Below, one piece after another: positions 59,619-64,000 of a stretch of DNA of 64,000 bases. The DNA comes from Plastoroseomonas hellenica (lineage in GTDB: Bacteria; Pseudomonadota; Alphaproteobacteria; Acetobacterales; Acetobacteraceae). The position numbers were made by a program, and so were the translations under genes. Positions within the stretch are counted from its first letter, which is position 1, and each line of letters opens with the position of its first letter. The notes beneath the pieces were generated by a model. The model ran no database searches and was not told the DNA's origin. It was given only the letters and a program-made list of their open reading frames with translations. Location of the stretch: the NCBI RefSeq assembly GCF_018129085.1, contig NZ_JAAGBB010000001.1:124001-188000 (forward strand), in the 5' to 3' direction.

Positions 59619-62600
59619 ATGTATTTCGATCTTCGCCTGTGGCGCCTGACCGAAGGCCTCAGGCTCGCGATGCTGGGTGGTGCCCTGCTCGGGCTGCTGG
59701 CGCTGGCCGCCGGCATCGCGCGCTTCGCCTTCCTGGGTGTCGTCCTGGCCCGGGTCTTCGGTGGCGCCGGGCTGGCCGAGGTCCTTTGGCCGCTGGCCGG
59801 CGCGGTCGCGGCGGTGCTGCTGCGTGGGCTGCTGGACCATGCCCGCACCGCGGCGGCCCATCGCACCGCGGCCGCCGTGCAGACCCGGCTCAGGACCGCG
59901 CTGTTCGACCGCATCGCGGCGCTCGGCCCCGCCTGGTTCGCGGGTGAGCGCACCGGCGGCGTCATGCTGTCCATGGTCGATGGGGTGGAGCAGCTCCAGA
60001 CCTTCTTCGGCCAATACCTGCCGCAGCTTGCCATCGCCGCCTGCGCGCCGATCGCGATCTTCGCCTTCATCGCCTTCTGGGATGTGCCGGTGGCGCTGGT
60101 GCTTCTCTCCGCCGCGCTGCTGACGTTGGTGCTGCCGGCGCTCGTACACCGCGCGGACCGCCGCGCCGCGATGGTCCGGCAAAAGGCCTTCAAGGCCTTC
60201 GGTGCGGAGTTCCTGGACGCGGTCCAGGGCCTGCCGACCTTGCAGGCCTTCGGCCAGAGCCGGAGCTACGGCGAAAAGCTCGCGACCAAGGCGCGGGCCC
60301 TCTACCAGAGTACCTTCTGGGTGCTGGCGCTCGGCGTGGTGACGCGCGGCATCACCGATACCGGCATGGCGCTCGGCGCCGCGGTGGCGCTGATCCTCGG
60401 CGCGCATCGCGTCGGTGCCGGCGAGATGAGCCTGGAGGCGTTGCTGGTGGTGTTGATGGCCGGCACCGAGATCTTCCGTCCGCTGCGCGACCTGCGCTCC
60501 GTGCTGCACCAGGGGATGGTCGGGCAATCCGCGGCCATCGGCATCCATGCGCTGCTGGACGCGACGCCGGCAGTGACGCCGGGCGGTGCGGCGCTGCGTC
60601 TCGACGGCGGCGCCTCCATCGCCTTCGACGGCGTGCGCTTCGCCTACCCCGGCGGGCGCCAGGCGGCGCATGACGGCTTGTCCTTCACGATAGCGGCCGG
60701 CGAATGCGTCGGCATCGTCGGGCCGAGCGGTGCCGGCAAATCCTCGATCCTGCGGCTGCTGCTGCGCCAGCATGATCCGCAGGCGGGGGTGATCCGCATC
60801 GCTGACCAGGATCTCAGCGGCATCGATCCGGCCAGCATCAGCGCCCAGGTCGCGATCGTCGCCCAGGACAGCACCCTGTTCCACGGCACGGTGGCGGAGA
60901 ACCTCCGTCTCGGCCGGCCGCAGGCGACCGATGCGAAACTGGAGGCCGCCTGCCGCGCCGCCAATGCGCATGACTTCATCCTGGCCCTGCCCGGTGGCTA
61001 CGACGCGGTGATCGGGGAACGCGGCGCGCGCCTGTCGGGTGGCCAGCGGCAGCGCCTCGCGATCGCGCGCGCCCTGCTGCGCGACGCGCCGATCCTGATC
61101 CTGGACGAGGCGCTTTCGGCCGTGGATGCCGAGAACGAGGCGGTGATCCAGCAGGCGCTGGACCGGCTGATGCAAGGCCGCACCACGCTGATCCTGGCGC
61201 ATCGCCTGTCCAGCGTGATCGGCGCCGACCGGATCCTGGTGCTCGACCAGGGCCGCGTCGTCGAAAGCGGCACCCATGCCGCGCTGATGCGCCAGGGCGG
61301 CACCTATCACCGGCTGATGGGTGGCCAGGCGTCGGAACGGGCGCCGTCCGACAGCCTTGTCCTCGACCGCATCACCACCGCGCCCGCCACTGCGGCGAAC
61401 GAGGCCGCAGGACCAGAGCCGCGCGACATCGCCGCCGACGCCGCGGCGATCGGCTGGCGGGAGACCTTGGCGAGCCTGATCCGCTACATCATCCCCTGGC
61501 GCGGCAAGCTCGCATTGACCGTGCTGTTCGGCATCGGCCGCGTCATTGCCTTTATCGGCGTGGGCGTGCTGGGCGCGCTGCTGATCGCCGCCTTGCGCGA
61601 CAATGCGCCGATCCTGGCACTCTCGGTCGCGTTGCTGGTGGCGGCGCCGCTGGCGGGTGGGCTGCACTGGCTGGAGTCCTGGCTGGCGCATGACATGGCC
61701 TATCGGCTGCTCGCCGAGATGCGCATCGCGCTTTTCGCGCGGCTGGATGCGCTCGGCCCCGCCTATCTGCTGCGTCGCCGCGCCGGCGACCTGGTGTCGC
61801 TGGCGACGACCGATGTCGAGACCGTGGAGTATTTCTACGCCCATACCATCGCGCCCGCGGTGGTCGCGGCTCTGGTGCCGGCAACGGTGCTGGCGGTGCT
61901 GGCCATCGCCGCCTGGCCGCTGGCCCTCGCGCTGCTGCCTTTCCTGCTCTACGCCGCGCTGTCCCCGCTGCTCGGCCGCGCCCGGATCGACCGCATGGGC
62001 GGGGAGGCGCGGTCGGCGCTCGGCGGCATCGGCGCGCATGTGACCGAGACCATCCAGGGCCTGGCCGACCTGCTCGCCTTCCAGGCGGTGCCGGCGCGCC
62101 GGCAAGCCTTCCTCGATCATGTCGCGGCGTATCAGCGGCGGCGGCTCGCGCTGCTGCATGATCAGTCGCGCGCCTCGGCTGGTCTGGAAGTCGCGACCGG
62201 CCTTGGCGGGCTCGCGGTCGCGGCGACCGGTGCGGCGCTGGTCGCGGCCGGGCGGCTCGACGCCGCGCTGCTGCCGCTGCTGATCCTGCTGGCGATCGCC
62301 GCCTTCCTGCCGGTCTCCGAGATCGCGCAGGTCGGACGGCAGCTCGCCGACACCATCGCGTCCACCCGTCGTCTGCGGGTGGTGGAGCGGGAAGAGCCGC
62401 TGGTGACCGATGGCGAGCGGGAGCCGATGGCGCCCAGGGGTGGTTCGGCGGTCGGTTTCGAAAGCCTCCGCTTCACCTATCCGGGCCGGGCGCGGCCGGC
62501 GCTGGCCGGCCTCGATCTCGTGGTGCCCGCGGGGCGGACGGTGGCGCTGGTCGGACCTTCCGGTGCCGGCAAGTCCACCGTCGCCAATCTGCTGCTGCGC

Positions 62601-63188
62601 TTCTGGGATCCGCAGGAGGGGCGAGTGACGCTCGATGGCGTCGACCTCCGCCGGCTGACCTTGGATGGGCTGCGGCGCCACGTCGCGCTGGTTGCGCAGG
62701 ACACCTACCTGTTCAACGACACGCTGGAAGCGAATATCCGCCTGGCCCGGCCGGAGGCGAGCGCCGAGGACCTGGTCCGCGCCATCGGGAATGCCGCGCT
62801 GACACCCTTCGTCGCCGGCCTGCCGCAGGGTCTCGCCACACCGGTCGGGGAACGCGGCGTGCAGCTCTCGGGCGGCCAGCGCCAGCGCATCGCCATCGCG
62901 CGCGCCTTCCTGAAGGATGCGCCGGTGCTGGTGCTGGACGAGGCGACCTCCCACCTCGACGCCATCAGCGAGGCGCAGGTGCGGGCGGCGCTGGAGGCGC
63001 TGATGCAGGACCGCACCGTGCTGGTCATCGCGCATCGCCTCTCCACCATTCGCAATGCCGACGCCATCCTCGTCATGCAGGATGGAAGGGTGGTGGAAAG
63101 CGGCAGCCACGCCGAGCTGCTGGCGCGCGGCGGCGCCTATGCCCGGCTGGTTGCCTGGCAGATGGCTGGAACAATAGCCGCGGAGTGA
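59619..63188 (+). CDS. Fused heterodimeric ABC exporter, CydD-CydC-like
   Basis: A 1189-residue protein with two complete membrane-plus-ATPase halves. Half 1 resembles CydD (ALGPAWFAGERTGGVMLSMV, FRPLRDLRSVLHQGM) with [17 protein letters not shown] and LILDEALSAVD. Half 2 resembles CydC (LGPAYLLRRRAGDLVSLATT) with [17 protein letters not shown] and LVLDEATSHLD. CydDC exports glutathione and cysteine to the periplasm for cytochrome bd assembly. No cydAB genes are near, so a different thiol, peptide or lipid cargo is possible. Divergent from a LysR gene. Start ATG 59619. Confidence 0.88.
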   Translation: MYFDLRLWRLTEGLRLAMLGGALLGLLALAAGIARFAFLGVVLARVFGGAGLAEVLWPLAGAVAAVLLRGLLDHARTAAAHRTAAAVQTRLRTALFDRIAALGPAWFAGERTGGVMLSMVDGVEQLQTFFGQYLPQLAIAACAPIAIFAFIAFWDVPVALVLLSAALLTLVLPALVHRADRRAAMVRQKAFKAFGAEFLDAVQGLPTLQAFGQSRSYGEKLATKARALYQSTFWVLALGVVTRGITDTGMALGAAVALILGAHRVGAGEMSLEALLVVLMAGTEIFRPLRDLRSVLHQGMVGQSAAIGIHALLDATPAVTPGGAALRLDGGASIAFDGVRFAYPGGRQAAHDGLSFTIAAGECVGIVGPSGAGKSSILRLLLRQHDPQAGVIRIADQDLSGIDPASISAQVAIVAQDSTLFHGTVAENLRLGRPQATDAKLEAACRAANAHDFILALPGGYDAVIGERGARLSGGQRQRLAIARALLRDAPILILDEALSAVDAENEAVIQQALDRLMQGRTTLILAHRLSSVIGADRILVLDQGRVVESGTHAALMRQGGTYHRLMGGQASERAPSDSLVLDRITTAPATAANEAAGPEPRDIAADAAAIGWRETLASLIRYIIPWRGKLALTVLFGIGRVIAFIGVGVLGALLIAALRDNAPILALSVALLVAAPLAGGLHWLESWLAHDMAYRLLAEMRIALFARLDALGPAYLLRRRAGDLVSLATTDVETVEYFYAHTIAPAVVAALVPATVLAVLAIAAWPLALALLPFLLYAALSPLLGRARIDRMGGEARSALGGIGAHVTETIQGLADLLAFQAVPARRQAFLDHVAAYQRRRLALLHDQSRASAGLEVATGLGGLAVAATGAALVAAGRLDAALLPLLILLAIAAFLPVSEIAQVGRQLADTIASTRRLRVVEREEPLVTDGEREPMAPRGGSAVGFESLRFTYPGRARPALAGLDLVVPAGRTVALVGPSGAGKSTVANLLLRFWDPQEGRVTLDGVDLRRLTLDGLRRHVALVAQDTYLFNDTLEANIRLARPEASAEDLVRAIGNAALTPFVAGLPQGLATPVGERGVQLSGGQRQRIAIARAFLKDAPVLVLDEATSHLDAISEAQVRAALEALMQDRTVLVIAHRLSTIRNADAILVMQDGRVVESGSHAELLARGGAYARLVAWQMAGTIAAE

Positions 63189-63192
63189 CGCA

Positions 63193-63209
63193 GGCGGCCG
63201 GAGGCCGCC
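63193..63209 (+). terminator. Hairpin after the CydDC-like gene
   Basis: GGCGGCC-GGA-GGCCGCC, perfect 7-bp stem 4 bp beyond the stop codon; a second inverted repeat CGGAGC/GCTCCG follows at 63220-63243. No T tract. Confidence 0.5.
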
Positions 63210-63238
63210 ATCAGCCTCTGCGGAGCGAGCGTAGCGAT

Positions 63239-63345
63239 GCTCCGGGGCCGCGAAGGCGGCCCCGCGCGCGACCGACCGTTGTCGCCAGCGCACACCCGAC
63301 AGCGCGCAAGCCAAGCCGGCGGATGCCGGCGCCGGCGATTGAGGT
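63239..63345 (-). repeat. Dispersed palindromic intergenic repeat, copy C
   Basis: Read on the minus strand it begins CCTCAATCGCCGG right at the patatin stop codon. It contains the 26-nt identity with copy A (63308-63333) and ends in the hairpin GGGGCCGC/GCGGCCCC (63244-63263), which matches the GGCCGC/GCGGCC hairpin of copies A and B. The centre carries an insertion absent from A and B. Confidence 0.75.
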
Positions 63346-64000
63346 CAGAAAAACTTCGCCGCCAGGTCGGTCGTCGAGCGCGCTCCGAGATCGTCGAAAT
63401 GCTCGGCGAGGAAGGCGTCGGCCCGCGCCACGCCAAGCGTGTACAGCGCCTTCAGGAAGGCGGCGTCGGCATTGAGCTTGGAGGAAGCGCCGCTGCGCGC
63501 CAGCTCCTCCTCGGCGCTGATGGTATGGATGTTCACCCGCGTGTGGCGGCTGCCGTCGAGCTCGCCACGGTCGATCAGGTCGGTCATGAACTTGATCATC
63601 CGCATCTCGCGCATCAGGCTCGAATTGAAGGACAGCGTGTTCACCCGGTCGAGAATGGCGCGCGCGTCGCGTGGCACCTCCGGGATGTTGATCGGGTTGA
63701 GCTGCACGATCAGGATATCCGGGGCACCCCCCATGTAGATCAGCGGGAAGATCGGCGGGTTGCCGCAGTAGCCGCCATCCCAGTAATGCTCGCCATCGAT
63801 CTCGACGGCCTGGAACAGCATGGGCAGGCAGGCCGAGGCCATCACCGCCTCCGGTGTCATCTCCGCATGCTCGAAGACCTTGAGGCGGCCATTCAGCACA
63901 TTGGTGGCACAGACGAAGAGACGCGGCGTGACGGCGGCGCGGAGCCGCGGGAAATCCACCACGCTGGCGATCAGGTCGCGCAGCGGGTTCTGGTTCCGCG
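63345..64000 (-). CDS. Patatin-like phospholipase (partial, N-terminus outside window)
   Basis: The last 218 or so codons of a patatin-family serine lipase; the frame runs through the right edge (RNQNPLRDLIAS before VVDFPRLRAAV). The Ser-Asp dyad Asp is in HYWDGGYCGNPP (the DGG/DGA motif). The family's GTSAG nucleophile region would lie beyond the edge. AVMASACLPMLFQAVEIDG is the usual strand before the dyad. Stop codon sits at the start of repeat copy C. Substrate probably phospholipid or storage polyester, unproven. Confidence 0.9.
   Translation of the reverse strand, partial: RNQNPLRDLIASVVDFPRLRAAVTPRLFVCATNVLNGRLKVFEHAEMTPEAVMASACLPMLFQAVEIDGEHYWDGGYCGNPPIFPLIYMGGAPDILIVQLNPINIPEVPRDARAILDRVNTLSFNSSLMREMRMIKFMTDLIDRGELDGSRHTRVNIHTISAEEELARSGASSKLNADAAFLKALYTLGVARADAFLAEHFDDLGARSTTDLAAKFF

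Noticed and set aside
59613-63314. 1233-codon open frame on the minus strand
   Set aside because: Shadow of the CydDC-like exporter. The repeated AQQGAR/AGREL patterns mirror the two ATPase domains read backwards.
1-64000. CRISPR arrays, tRNA or rRNA genes, intact insertion sequences
   Set aside because: No regularly spaced repeats, cloverleaf-like sequences or transposase reading frames were recognised by eye. A covariance-model scan would be decisive.

Overview
The window is very GC-rich, densely packed bacterial DNA with short gaps, many ATGA stop/start overlaps and long meaningless open frames opposite real genes. The gene content suggests a heterotrophic alphaproteobacterium of the Acetobacteraceae (Roseomonas-like): a fused BcsA-BcsB (AcsAB-type) cellulose synthase, orphan Bug/TctC binding proteins, several peptide-type ABC importers and many GntR/LysR/IclR regulators. 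That placement is inferred from gene content, not from a marker gene. No rRNA, tRNA, CRISPR array or intact transposase gene was seen.

Left part (1-16.7 kb): a partial molybdate-binding protein (modA), an FCD regulator and an aldo/keto reductase come first. An overlapping operon follows: C45 amidase-like hydrolase, peptide-type binding protein, DppB, DppC and a fused DppDF. A GntR regulator with two winged-helix modules and an omega-transaminase diverge from it. A fold-back repeat precedes a catabolic cluster (TctC; IclR; HpcH/HpaI aldolase; cupin-like protein; DUF6282 metallohydrolase) carrying two matching IclR-type palindromes. CorA closes the region.

Middle part (16.7-30.8 kb): a small lipoprotein, a class-A-like serine hydrolase and a FecI/FecR/TonB-receptor iron-uptake system with a good Fur box. 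Next is an EEP-phosphatase/cardiolipin-synthase pair. An orphan gene follows whose N-terminal part is a plasmid RepA-type initiator fused through a Pro/Ala linker to an unrecognised C-terminal module. Then come an alkaline-phosphatase-superfamily enzyme with an orphan binding protein and a divergent DeoR regulator.

Cellulose locus (30.8-42.1 kb): bcsZ, a small Pro-rich protein, bcsQ, fused bcsAB and bcsC, all on the minus strand. A 33-residue single-span membrane protein lies 387 bp upstream of bcsZ.

Right part (42.1-64 kb): two SDRs with a divergent LysR. A second peptide-type ABC operon contains a decayed C-terminal copy of its own binding-protein gene. After an MFS transporter there is an acyl-CoA catabolic operon (enoyl-CoA hydratase, NDP-forming acyl-CoA synthetase, acyl-CoA dehydrogenase, TctC) preceded by a LysR gene and a two-site T-N11-A operator. 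A lone receiver-domain protein, a LysR divergent from a CydDC-like fused ABC exporter and a truncated patatin finish the window.

A family of palindromic intergenic repeats recurs at about 30.7, 53.7 and 63.3 kb, always in the same orientation just downstream of a stop codon.
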